Assembly: GCF_034044635.1 (NCBI RefSeq)
Contig: NZ_JAXCLX010000002.1
Span: 62,001 to 126,000, forward strand
Source: Dongia rigui
GTDB lineage: Bacteria; Pseudomonadota; Alphaproteobacteria; Dongiales; Dongiaceae
Length of the DNA: 64,000 nt
Direction of reading: 5' to 3'
Positions 26,424 to 34,370 of this stretch are shown one piece after another. The number at the start of each line of letters is the position of its first letter. Position 1 is the first letter of the stretch. The notes under the pieces were generated by a model. It had not been told where the DNA came from and ran no database searches. It was given only the letters and a program-made list of their open reading frames with translations. The translations under genes were made by a program, and so were the position numbers.

Positions 26424-27182
26424 TTGACCAACAGACTTTCCGGCAAGATCGCTCTCGTCACCGCTGCCGCCCAAGGCATCGGTGAGGCCTCGGCGCGTGC
26501 ATTCGCCGCTGAAGGGGCGCAAGTGATCGCCACCGACATCTCCGCCGCCAATCTCGAAAAGCTGAAGGGCGTTCCCGGCATTCGCACGCGTTTACTGGAT
26601 GTGACGAAACAGGACGCCGTCGATGCCTTGGTGAAGGACGAGCCCAGGATCGACGTGCTCTTCAATTGCGCCGGCTTCGTCCATAACGGCACGATCCTCG
26701 ATTGCGCCGAAAAGGATTGGGATTTCAGCTTCGACCTCAATGCCAAGGCGATGTACCGCATGATCCGCGCTATTCTTCCGGGCATGCTGGAGCGGGGCAA
26801 AGGCTCGATCGTCAACATGTCCTCGGTCGCCTCGTCGATGATCGCCGTCCCCAACCGCTTCGTTTACGGCGCCAGCAAGGCTGCGGTGATTGGTCTCACC
26901 AAGGCGGTGGCGGCCGATTTCGTGACCAGGGGCATCCGCTGCAACGCCATCTGCCCGGGCACGGTGGAATCTCCCTCCCTGCAGGACCGCATGCGCGCGG
27001 TCGGCGAGACGATGGGCGGCGATTACGACAAGGCGCGCGCCGCCTTCATCGCCCGCCAGCCCATGGGCCGGCTGGGCACGCCGGAGGAGATTGCCGCCGC
27101 AGCGGTCTTTCTTGCCAGCGACGAATCTGCTTTGATGACTGGAACCGCTCTGGCCGTCGATGGCGGCTGGACGAATATCTGA
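26424..27182 (+). CDS. SDR-family dehydrogenase (2-keto-3-deoxy-sugar-acid dehydrogenase candidate)
   Basis: A 252-aa classical SDR. The cofactor loop is VTAAAQGIGEASA near residue 12, with FNCAGF at the NNAG position. The catalytic Ser is in NMSSVASS and YxxxK is YGASKAAVIG near residue 150. The start is TTG at 26424, behind an AAGGA ribosome site. Between a lactonase and an FAH hydrolase it fits the 2-keto-3-deoxy-L-fuconate 4-dehydrogenase step, giving a 2,4-diketo acid. Close homologues include 3-hydroxybutyrate-type dehydrogenases, so the substrate is inferred from context. Confidence 0.78.
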   Translation: MTNRLSGKIALVTAAAQGIGEASARAFAAEGAQVIATDISAANLEKLKGVPGIRTRLLDVTKQDAVDALVKDEPRIDVLFNCAGFVHNGTILDCAEKDWDFSFDLNAKAMYRMIRAILPGMLERGKGSIVNMSSVASSMIAVPNRFVYGASKAAVIGLTKAVAADFVTRGIRCNAICPGTVESPSLQDRMRAVGETMGGDYDKARAAFIARQPMGRLGTPEEIAAAAVFLASDESALMTGTALAVDGGWTNI

Positions 27183-27190
27183 GGAATAAG

Positions 27191-28039
27191 ATGAAACTTT
27201 TGCGTTACGGCGCCCGCGGTGCCGAAAAGCCGGGCCTCCTCGACAAGGACGGCAAGATTCGTGACCTCTCGCAGCATGTGCCGGATATTGCCGGTGCGGT
27301 GCTTTCGCCGGAGAGCCTCGCGCGCCTCGCCAAGATCGATGCGGCGACCCTGCCGCTGGTCGAGGGCAACCCGCGTTATGGCGCCTGCGTCGGCAATATC
27401 GGCAAGTTCATCTGTGTGGGCCTCAATTATTCGGATCACGCCAAGGAAACCGGCGCCGAGCCGCCCAAGGAACCGATCCTGTTCATGAAGGCGACCAGCG
27501 CCGTGGTCGGTGCCAATGACAATGTCATGATCCCGAGGAATTCGGTGAAGACCGATTGGGAAGTCGAGCTTGGCGTCGTCATCGGCCGCGAGGCGCGCTA
27601 TGTCGACGAGAAGAGCGCCCTCGACTATGTCGCCGGCTATTGCGTCATCAACGATGTCTCCGAGCGCGCCTTCCAGACCGAGCGCGGCGGCCAGTGGGTG
27701 AAGGGCAAGTCCGCCGACACCTTCGGTCCCACCGGCCCCTGGCTGGTGACCAAGGACGAGGTGAAGGATGTCCAGAACCTCGGCATGTGGCTCGATGTCG
27801 ACGAGAAGCGCTATCAGAATGGCTCCACCAAGACGATGATCTTCGGTGTGGCACATCTGGTGCATTACATCTCGCAATTCATGAGCCTGCAGCCGGGCGA
27901 TGTGATTTCGACCGGCACGCCGCCGGGCGTGGGTCTGGGGCAGAAGCCCAATCCGATCTATCTCAAAGCCGGCCAGGTCATGCGCCTTGGGATCGAGGGC
28001 CTGGGCGAGCAGCGCCAGCAGGTCATTGCGACGCCGTAA
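27191..28039 (+). CDS. Fumarylacetoacetate-hydrolase-family protein (2,4-diketo-3-deoxy-L-fuconate hydrolase candidate)
   Basis: A 282-aa FAH-fold hydrolase. The metal-binding acids are in TDWEVELGVVIGREA near residue 123, followed by AGYCVINDVSERAFQ. The family blocks LFMKATSAVVGAND and ISTGTPPGVGLG are present. It starts behind GAGGAATAAG. In the oxidative L-fucose route this enzyme cleaves 2,4-diketo-3-deoxy-L-fuconate to pyruvate and lactate. Immediately upstream is the SDR that would make that diketo acid. Confidence 0.82.
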   Translation: MKLLRYGARGAEKPGLLDKDGKIRDLSQHVPDIAGAVLSPESLARLAKIDAATLPLVEGNPRYGACVGNIGKFICVGLNYSDHAKETGAEPPKEPILFMKATSAVVGANDNVMIPRNSVKTDWEVELGVVIGREARYVDEKSALDYVAGYCVINDVSERAFQTERGGQWVKGKSADTFGPTGPWLVTKDEVKDVQNLGMWLDVDEKRYQNGSTKTMIFGVAHLVHYISQFMSLQPGDVISTGTPPGVGLGQKPNPIYLKAGQVMRLGIEGLGEQRQQVIATP

Positions 28040-28040
28040 G

Positions 28041-28985
28041 ATGTTCCTGTCCTGCGGCGACGCGCTCTTCGACTGTTTCTCCGTTCCGACCGACGGCCCG
28101 GCCACCATCCGTTTGGATGGCCGGGTCGGCGGCTCACCGCTCAATGTGGCGCTCGGCCTCGCCCGTCTCGGCCGGCCGGTCGGCTATTTCACCAAGAACT
28201 CGACCGATCTCTTCGGTCGGCGCATCCTCGCCTTCCTGCAAAAGGAAGGGGTCGATACCAGTTTGATCGTGCCGACATCCCGCAATTCGACGCTGGCGAT
28301 GGTCGAACTCGACAAGACCGGCAGTGCATCCTACGCCTTCTACACCGGTGGGACCGCCGACCGATCGCTGGAACAAAGCGAATTGCCGGCACAATTGCCA
28401 GCGGCCATCCGCGCCATTCATATCGGTTCCTACACCACGGCGACCGAACCCACAGCGTCGACGCTGGTGGCCCTGGTGAAGCGCGAGCGCGACCGCCGCT
28501 TCATCTCTTATGATCCCAATATCCGCCCGTCGATCGAACCCGACCTCGATCTCTGGCGCGCCCGCATCGCGTCACTCGTCGGTACGGCGCATCTCCTGAA
28601 GCTGAGCTCAGAGGATGCCGAGCTGCTGTTCCCGAAACAGTCGCTGGAAAGCCTCGCCCAGGATTGGACCCGTCGCGGCGTGCGCCTCGTCATCGTCACC
28701 AAGGGCGGCGAGGGGGCCATCGGCTTCACCGGACATGGCGTCAGTGCCGCCGTTCCCGGTGTTCATGTCAATGTCGTCGATACGGTGGGGGCGGGCGATA
28801 CGTTCCAGGCAGCGACGCTGGCCTGGCTCGAAAAGCACGACGCCCTGGGCGGTGCCGAAGCGGCCGATCTCGATTCCGACGCGCTGCGTGCGCTGCTTTC
28901 TTTCGGCGCCCGGGCTGCGGCCATCACCTGCAGCCGTCGCGGCGCCGATCTGCCGTTCGCGGCCGACCTCAAGGATTTCTCATGA
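28041..28985 (+). CDS. PfkB-family sugar kinase (fructokinase-like)
   Basis: A 314-aa ribokinase-fold kinase. The N-terminal GGSPLNVALGLARLG substrate block and the C-terminal anion hole and catalytic base VDTVGAGDTFQAA (near residue 255) are clear. YDPNIRPSI is typical of bacterial fructokinases. It begins one base after the FAH-gene stop, so it belongs to the same operon. It overlaps the transaldolase-like gene by 4 bp. The pairing suggests handling of a ketose or its phosphate alongside the acid pathway. Confidence 0.82.
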   Translation: MFLSCGDALFDCFSVPTDGPATIRLDGRVGGSPLNVALGLARLGRPVGYFTKNSTDLFGRRILAFLQKEGVDTSLIVPTSRNSTLAMVELDKTGSASYAFYTGGTADRSLEQSELPAQLPAAIRAIHIGSYTTATEPTASTLVALVKRERDRRFISYDPNIRPSIEPDLDLWRARIASLVGTAHLLKLSSEDAELLFPKQSLESLAQDWTRRGVRLVIVTKGGEGAIGFTGHGVSAAVPGVHVNVVDTVGAGDTFQAATLAWLEKHDALGGAEAADLDSDALRALLSFGARAAAITCSRRGADLPFAADLKDFS

Positions 28986-29641
28986 CTTACCGCCTCTTCA
29001 TCGACAGCGCCAACCCGGCCGATTGGGATCTGGGCTTGGCTCGCGGCTGGTTGCATGGCGTCACCACCAACCCGCTCATCATCTCGCGTGCCGGCAAGAA
29101 GGTCGACCTCGCCACCGCGCAGGATCTCGTTGCCAATGCCAAGAAGCGCAATCTCCATGAACTGCAGCTGCAGGTGACCGGCCACACCGCCGGCGAGCTA
29201 CATGCCAGTGGTGCCGCCTTGCGCGACCTCTGGGACAAGGTGACGATCAAGATCCCGGCGACCGCCGCCGGTTTCGAAGCCGCGGCACCGCTCTGCCGCC
29301 AGGGCTACAGCGTCACCATCACCGCCTGTTACACCGCGCATCAGACCATGCTCGCCGCCAGCATCGGTGCCAAATATGTGGCGCCCTATTACGGCCGCAT
29401 GCTCGATGCCGGCCTCGATGCCGATGCGCGGTTGAATGCGATGCTCGAAATCAGCCGCCGCGAGGATGTCCGGGTGCTGGTCGCCAGCATTCGCTCGATC
29501 GACCAGTTGGAGACCCTGACGGCGCGTGGTTTCGACACCTTCACCATCACCGCGGCGCTGGCCGGTCAGCTCGGCACCGATGCCCAAAGCGACGGGGCGG
29601 CGGCCGATTTCATGGCGGCTGCCGAGGCCAGCCTGAAATAG
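28982..29641 (+). CDS. Small transaldolase / fructose-6-phosphate aldolase-like protein
   Basis: A 219-aa TIM-barrel protein, the length of the FSA/TalC subfamily rather than full transaldolase. It begins YRLFIDSANPADW and has the entry motif GVTTNPLIISRAG. The Schiff-base lysine lies in VTIKIPATAAGFEAA near residue 86. The start is the ATG overlapping the kinase stop codon (ATGA). It may cleave or form a sugar phosphate made by the upstream kinase. Confidence 0.82.
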   Translation: MTYRLFIDSANPADWDLGLARGWLHGVTTNPLIISRAGKKVDLATAQDLVANAKKRNLHELQLQVTGHTAGELHASGAALRDLWDKVTIKIPATAAGFEAAAPLCRQGYSVTITACYTAHQTMLAASIGAKYVAPYYGRMLDAGLDADARLNAMLEISRREDVRVLVASIRSIDQLETLTARGFDTFTITAALAGQLGTDAQSDGAAADFMAAAEASLK

Positions 29642-29674
29642 CCCCCTCGCGGGGGATGCAAAATCCGCTTTTAG

Positions 29675-29711
29675 CCTGAATATCTGTTCAAAATTTGAAC
29701 AGGTATTCAGG
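29675..29711. repeat. 37-nt near-perfect palindrome (terminator or operator)
   Basis: Two 18-nt arms, CCTGAATATCTGTTCAAA (29675-29692) and TTTGAACAGGTATTCAGG (29694-29711), flank a single A. The only mismatch is a T against a G, which still pairs in RNA. No run of T follows it on either strand, so it is not a textbook terminator. It lies 33 bp after the transaldolase-like gene and 55 bp before the AsmA gene. Confidence 0.7.
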
Positions 29712-29766
29712 CAACCGCTGCCCTTGCCGATTGTTCCTGATCACCTCTTCATTGATCGGGTCCGGC

Positions 29767-31578
29767 GTGAAATTTTTCCTGCGCATCGTTCTTGGCCTAG
29801 TCGTCGTCATTCTCCTCCTCATCGGCGGGGCGGTGATCTGGCTGACCCAGGCCGATTTGAAACCGATCGCCGAACGGGCGGCGAGCGAAGCGTTGGGCCG
29901 CACCGTGGCCGCCGAGAGCTTCAGCGTCGACTGGGGCGCGCCGCTCCATATCGAACTCACCAATCTGCGTATCGCCAACGCGCCGTGGGGCAGCGAGCGT
30001 GACATGATCACGCTCAAGAGCTTCAACGCCGATGTCGAGCCGATGTCGCTGTGGCGTGGCGTTCCTGTTTATCAGCATATGCGGGCGCAAGGCCTCAAGG
30101 TCGTCCTGGAACGTGATAAGCAGGGCATCGGTAATTGGAAGTTCGGCAGTGAAACGTCAAGTGGCGGCTTTGCGCTTATTCCGAAAAACCGGACTCAATT
30201 TCCGACACTGCTCGACATGGTGCTGAAGGATGCGCTTGTCACCTACCGCACCTATTCAGGCAATACCTTGCGCATCCAGCTGGACAATGTCGCCATCGCG
30301 GCACCTGACGACGTCTCGGCGGTCACGCTGAAGGCAGCCGGTGCCTATAACAACACGCCTTTGGGCCTTGATGCGACGACTGGATCGTTCCGGGACATGC
30401 GCCTGGCGGATAAGCCGTTCCGCACTGATTTCGAAATTTTCGGCAAGACTGCGCGCCTCAGCTTCAAGGGCACGCAGATGGAGCCCTTGGATTTCGACGG
30501 TGTCGATGGTCAGGCCCATCTCAAGGCGGAGGAACTCGACAATCTGCTGGCAAGTTTCGGCGCCGATCTGGTCGCCGACTATCCCCTGGTCATCGATGCG
30601 CATTTGACCAAGAAGGGCGACCATTGGGAACTGACGCGTGCCAAGGGCCAGTTGGATCAAGGAAATTTCAGTGGCCAGCTGATCCTAGACGAGGGCAGCA
30701 AGGGCGCGCCGGACCGCGTTGCGACAGAACTCTCCTTTGACCGATTGGATGTCGATCGGCTTCTGGCTGGTCAGTCATCGGGTGCCGAGCCCAACCTGTC
30801 GGCGCCTGGCCAGTCGGGCGTTGTGCTGGATGCACAGCTGCGGGCCGATCAGTTCGTCTACCGCTTCATCAGGCTGCGTGATGTCGAGGTGAGCGGTCAC
30901 ATGGGGCCGGGTGTCCTGGCATTGAAGTCGCTGCGCTTTCCCTATGCCGGTGGGCGCGTGCAGGCGTCGCTTGACGTCAAAGATCGCATTGCTGCCACGG
31001 CCATCGTCGATGGCGTGGATGCCGACAAGCTGGCGCGCGAAATGGGGGCGGCGGCAGGCGATGTCACGGGAAAGATATCGGGGCGCATCAAACTTGATAT
31101 GCCGAGCGGCACGCTGCGTGAGGCCCTGGGGCAAAGCCAGGGTGCTGCCGTCATCAGCATGAGCGAGGGAGGCTTACGCCGCGCGATCCTCGAACAGATG
31201 TCGACCGATCTGCGGTCCTTGTTTCGCGAAAAGGAAGGCAGTTCGCCGATCCGCTGCATGGGTGGGATCGTCATTCTGAAAGATGGGATCGCCGTGGTGG
31301 CACCGCTGCGCCTGATGGCCAAGGGGGCCATCCTCAATGGCGGCGGCACGATCGATATGGCCAAGCGACAGGTCGATCTGCGCCTGCGGTCGGAGCGCAA
31401 ATCCACGGGCTTTTTCGCGCTGGATCTGCCGATCGGGATCAGCGGCAGCTTCGATAATCTGTCGGCGGGTCTTGCCGGGGATGGGGCCAAGAAATGGGCG
31501 CCACCGCCGGGGCCGAAGGCCACTGCGCTCGATCCCGACATGCAAAAGCTCGTGAGCGGCAATCCCTGCCTCAATTAG
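29767..31578 (+). CDS. AsmA-family outer-membrane biogenesis protein
   Basis: A 603-aa protein with one N-terminal membrane anchor (FFLRIVLGLVVVILLLIGG) and a long beta-rich periplasmic part. It has AsmA-type features: DLKPIAERAASEALGRTV after the anchor, and a C-terminal region with GGGTIDMAKRQVDLRLRSE. AsmA-like proteins are inner-membrane anchored and affect envelope lipid or outer-membrane protein traffic. The start chosen is GTG at 29767, directly before the anchor. The same frame continues upstream to a TTG at 29695, inside the palindrome, which is less likely. Confidence 0.8.
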   Translation: MKFFLRIVLGLVVVILLLIGGAVIWLTQADLKPIAERAASEALGRTVAAESFSVDWGAPLHIELTNLRIANAPWGSERDMITLKSFNADVEPMSLWRGVPVYQHMRAQGLKVVLERDKQGIGNWKFGSETSSGGFALIPKNRTQFPTLLDMVLKDALVTYRTYSGNTLRIQLDNVAIAAPDDVSAVTLKAAGAYNNTPLGLDATTGSFRDMRLADKPFRTDFEIFGKTARLSFKGTQMEPLDFDGVDGQAHLKAEELDNLLASFGADLVADYPLVIDAHLTKKGDHWELTRAKGQLDQGNFSGQLILDEGSKGAPDRVATELSFDRLDVDRLLAGQSSGAEPNLSAPGQSGVVLDAQLRADQFVYRFIRLRDVEVSGHMGPGVLALKSLRFPYAGGRVQASLDVKDRIAATAIVDGVDADKLAREMGAAAGDVTGKISGRIKLDMPSGTLREALGQSQGAAVISMSEGGLRRAILEQMSTDLRSLFREKEGSSPIRCMGGIVILKDGIAVVAPLRLMAKGAILNGGGTIDMAKRQVDLRLRSERKSTGFFALDLPIGISGSFDNLSAGLAGDGAKKWAPPPGPKATALDPDMQKLVSGNPCLN

Positions 31579-31680
31579 CGCCAAAAGCGGCCGAATGTCA
31601 TGGCCGGGTCATGGACAGAAGGCGGGCAGAAAGGTTAAAACCCGGCGCGCAAGGATGTTTGCGCGAGGGAGCCTTTTGCC

Positions 31681-32577
31681 ATGTCGAATGCGTTGCTGAA
31701 CGGCCGCCAGGTTGCCGATACCATGCTGGTGCAGACCCGCGCCCAAGTGGCGGATCTCAAAGCCAATGGCTGGGCACCGCGGCTGTGTTCGATCTCGGTC
31801 GGCGACGTCAGCGCCGTGCAGCTCTATGTGCGCAACCAGAAGCGCACGGCTGAAAAGGCCGACATCCAGTTCGAAGAAGTCCATTTCCCGGCCGAGATCC
31901 ATCAGGAGCAGTTGCTGGCGGCGATCCACGGCATGAACGCGGATCCCCGCGTGACCGGCATCATCCTGCAGCGCCCGGTGCCGCAGCATCTGTCGATCAA
32001 GCAATTGCAGGGCGCCATCCATCCGCTCAAAGATGTCGAAGGCATGCATCCGGCCTCGATCGGCAACATTGTCTATAACGAACTGGAACTGGGGCCGTGC
32101 ACGGCGATGGCCTCGGTCGAGTTGCTGCGCCAGACCAGCCTCAGCCTCGCCGGGCTTGAAGTCGTCGTCGTCGGCCATTCGGAAATCGTCGGCAAGCCCA
32201 TCGCCTTCCTGCTGATGGCGGAAGGGGCCACCGTTACGGTCTGCCATCATATGACGCGGAACCTGTCGGTTCATTCGCGCCGGGCCGATGCGCTGTTCGT
32301 GGCGGTGGGGAAGCCGGGCCTCATCAAGGCCGAGATGGTGAAGCCGGGGGCTGCCGTCATCGATATCGGTATCAATCAGATCACGCTGCCGGACGGGTCG
32401 ACCAAGGTGGTCGGCGATGTCGATTTCGATTCCGTGTCGCAGATTGCCGGCTGGATCACGCCGGTCCCGGGTGGTGTCGGCCCGGTGACGGTCGCGGTGC
32501 TGATGCGCAATGCGGTCATCGGCGCCACCCGCCAGAAAAAGCACTACGAGAGCCTGTTCGGCCCGCAGGCACAGTAG
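31681..32577 (+). CDS. Divergent FolD-family methylenetetrahydrofolate dehydrogenase
   Basis: A 298-aa protein with the FolD fold: substrate block VGDVSAVQLYV, KDVEGMHPASIG, the NADP-binding VVGHSEIVGKPIAFLL and C-terminal TPVPGGVGPVTVAVL. In ordinary FolD the catalytic Lys lies four residues after the Tyr (YxxxK). Here the motif is Tyr49-Val-Arg-Asn-Gln53-Lys54, so Gln occupies the Lys56 position and Lys is shifted by one. PCTP is PCTA and GRS is GHS. Dehydrogenase activity may persist while cyclohydrolase activity is doubtful. A GAGGGAG ribosome site precedes the ATG. Confidence 0.75.
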   Translation: MSNALLNGRQVADTMLVQTRAQVADLKANGWAPRLCSISVGDVSAVQLYVRNQKRTAEKADIQFEEVHFPAEIHQEQLLAAIHGMNADPRVTGIILQRPVPQHLSIKQLQGAIHPLKDVEGMHPASIGNIVYNELELGPCTAMASVELLRQTSLSLAGLEVVVVGHSEIVGKPIAFLLMAEGATVTVCHHMTRNLSVHSRRADALFVAVGKPGLIKAEMVKPGAAVIDIGINQITLPDGSTKVVGDVDFDSVSQIAGWITPVPGGVGPVTVAVLMRNAVIGATRQKKHYESLFGPQAQ

Positions 32578-32584
32578 CCAATCT

Positions 32585-32764
32585 ATGAAGTCACCCTGCA
32601 TCGACATCTGCAAGTTCGACGGCCGCACCGGCTGGTGCGTCGCCTGCGGCCGCACCAAGGAAGAATGCCGCGGCTGGAAGAAAGCGCCGCGTCCAAGACT
32701 GATTTCCTTGAGCGCGGAACTGCCGCGCCGGCTTGCCAAGCTCGCGGCAAGGGACGCAGGCTGA
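32585..32764 (+). CDS. DUF1289 small cysteine-rich protein
   Basis: A 59-aa protein beginning MKSPCIDICKFDGRTGWC, followed by VACGRTKEECRGW. The CxxxC...CxxC arrangement with RTxxE and W is the DUF1289 pattern, and the cysteines probably bind a metal. The function is unknown. It starts 7 bp after the FolD-like stop codon, so the two are likely co-transcribed. Confidence 0.85.
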   Translation: MKSPCIDICKFDGRTGWCVACGRTKEECRGWKKAPRPRLISLSAELPRRLAKLAARDAG

Positions 32765-32823
32765 CCTTTTCTTTGAGGACGCCACATGCTCTAAACGCCT
32801 GATCAACCGGGCGTGAGGATGCG

Positions 32824-34248
32824 ATGAGTTACGGGCTTTACATCGGCAAGAATCTGACGGCGGACGGAATCGCCTATCTTGCCGGATATGGCGATGAGCC
32901 GTCGAGCCACTGGCTGGAGATCGTACCGCGCGCGCATCATCCTGCAGGCGCCACGATCCATGTCGGTGTCACGCCACAAGCCGATCTGCCTGGCGTCATG
33001 AGCACCATCCCGCAGGTCGCCGAGACGGCGCGCAATATCCGTGTCAGCTATTCCTATTATCTCGGCGTGCCGGCGCCGCTCACCAATGGCGGCTTGAACG
33101 AGCATGGTGTTGCCGTGCGCGATATCTGGTCGACCTCGCGCGACGAACTCATCGCGCTGACGCCCAAGGACCAGAGCGGACCGAATTACAGCGACCTTGC
33201 CCGCATTGTGCTGGAGCGGGCGCGCTCGGCGCGGGAAGGCGTCGATCTCATTGCGGATCTCATCGCCCGCCATGGTTATGCGGATTATGGCGGCAATTCG
33301 CATCTCATTGCCGACGCCAATGAAGCCTGGGTCGTGATCGAATGTTCCGGCGGCAAGGGACTTTGGGCGGCGGAACGCCTGGGCGCAGACAGCGTCCGCG
33401 CCTCACGGCCCGGTTATATCGGCGTCATTCCGATTGATCAGCCGAACCATCCGGACTTCCGCTATTCGCCCAATCTGGTCTCGTTCGCGGTCGAGCAAGG
33501 CTGGTTCGATCCTGCCGCCAAGCAACCGTTCGATCTCAACAAGGTCTATGGCGACGGCAAGGGGCGCTGGGCGGGGGTTGCTTGGATCGAAGGCGAGATG
33601 ACCCGGCGTGCCGCGCGGCGTGAGAAGATCGGCATCGCGGATATCTTCTGGGCCGTGCGCACCGAGAAGCTCACCGGCGATACAGCGGGCTACGGTCAGG
33701 TGGTGCCACTTTACGGGAAGGTCGCGCCCGAGCTGCGCATGCTGTGGCACACCCAGGTCGGCGCCATTGCCGCACCCTTCGCGCCAGTCTTCATGGGGGT
33801 AAGCGAGGTGCCGGAGGAATACCGCCAGCATCGCTATCTGACGACCGGGGAATCGGCACGCTTCCTCGATCTGCGTCATGGCGATGCCGTCTCCATCGTG
33901 CCACAGGGCATTGAATCAACGCGGTCGGCGAGCGCGGTCTTCAAGCGGCTGCAGAACCTCGTGGCCCAGCATGACGATCTGTTCCGGCCGGAAGTGACGG
34001 CGGTCTGGGAGGCGATCGAGCGCAAGTTGACGGCGGATTATCCGGGCGTTGTCGACACGGTGCAGACCTTGATCGATGCCGGCAAGCCGCAACGCGCCGC
34101 AGCCTTTCTCACCTATTACTGCCGCACCGAATTGCTGGCCGCCTTGGAACTGGGCGAGACCCTGACGCGCAGCATCGAAGCGCGCACACGGGCGCTCTTT
34201 GGCATCAGTGCCGATCCGGTGCCGAAATCAGCCGCGCAGATCTGGTAG
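32824..34248 (+). CDS. Peptidase C69-like Ntn-hydrolase with Ser at the nucleophile position
   Basis: A 474-aa protein with the dipeptidase D (C69) layout: an N-terminal strand YIGKNLTADG, then NGGLNEHGVAVRDIWSTSRDEL near residue 90 and GGNSHLIADANEAWVVI near residue 160. Normal C69 enzymes start Met-Cys-Thr and expose Cys2 as nucleophile after Met removal. This one starts Met-Ser-Tyr-Gly, so Ser2 takes that place. It may be a serine Ntn hydrolase or inactive. It follows the DUF1289 gene after 59 bp. Confidence 0.72.
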   Translation: MSYGLYIGKNLTADGIAYLAGYGDEPSSHWLEIVPRAHHPAGATIHVGVTPQADLPGVMSTIPQVAETARNIRVSYSYYLGVPAPLTNGGLNEHGVAVRDIWSTSRDELIALTPKDQSGPNYSDLARIVLERARSAREGVDLIADLIARHGYADYGGNSHLIADANEAWVVIECSGGKGLWAAERLGADSVRASRPGYIGVIPIDQPNHPDFRYSPNLVSFAVEQGWFDPAAKQPFDLNKVYGDGKGRWAGVAWIEGEMTRRAARREKIGIADIFWAVRTEKLTGDTAGYGQVVPLYGKVAPELRMLWHTQVGAIAAPFAPVFMGVSEVPEEYRQHRYLTTGESARFLDLRHGDAVSIVPQGIESTRSASAVFKRLQNLVAQHDDLFRPEVTAVWEAIERKLTADYPGVVDTVQTLIDAGKPQRAAAFLTYYCRTELLAALELGETLTRSIEARTRALFGISADPVPKSAAQIW

Positions 34249-34261
34249 GCGACGACTGTGC

Positions 34262-34292
34262 CGTCATCCCCGGGGCTTGACCTGGGGATCCA
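34262..34292 (-). repeat. Dispersed palindrome, copy 6 (inverted)
   Basis: Begins CGTCATCCCC and ends GGGGATCCAG; diverged from the 21173 unit at a few positions. It pairs with copy 7 (34310) as an inverted duplicate between the convergent C69-like and MFS genes and could fold into a long hairpin. Confidence 0.7.
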
Positions 34293-34309
34293 GTTTCGTC
34301 CGCCAAGCA

Positions 34310-34340
34310 GTGGATCCCAGGGTCAGGCCCGGGGATGACG
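34310..34340 (+). repeat. Dispersed palindrome, copy 7
   Basis: Begins GTGGATCCCA and ends GGGGATGACG, with the internal linker TCAGG. Forms an inverted pair with copy 6. Confidence 0.7.
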
Positions 34341-34370
34341 AACTTAATATACTGTGGTGCCGTCGTGTCG

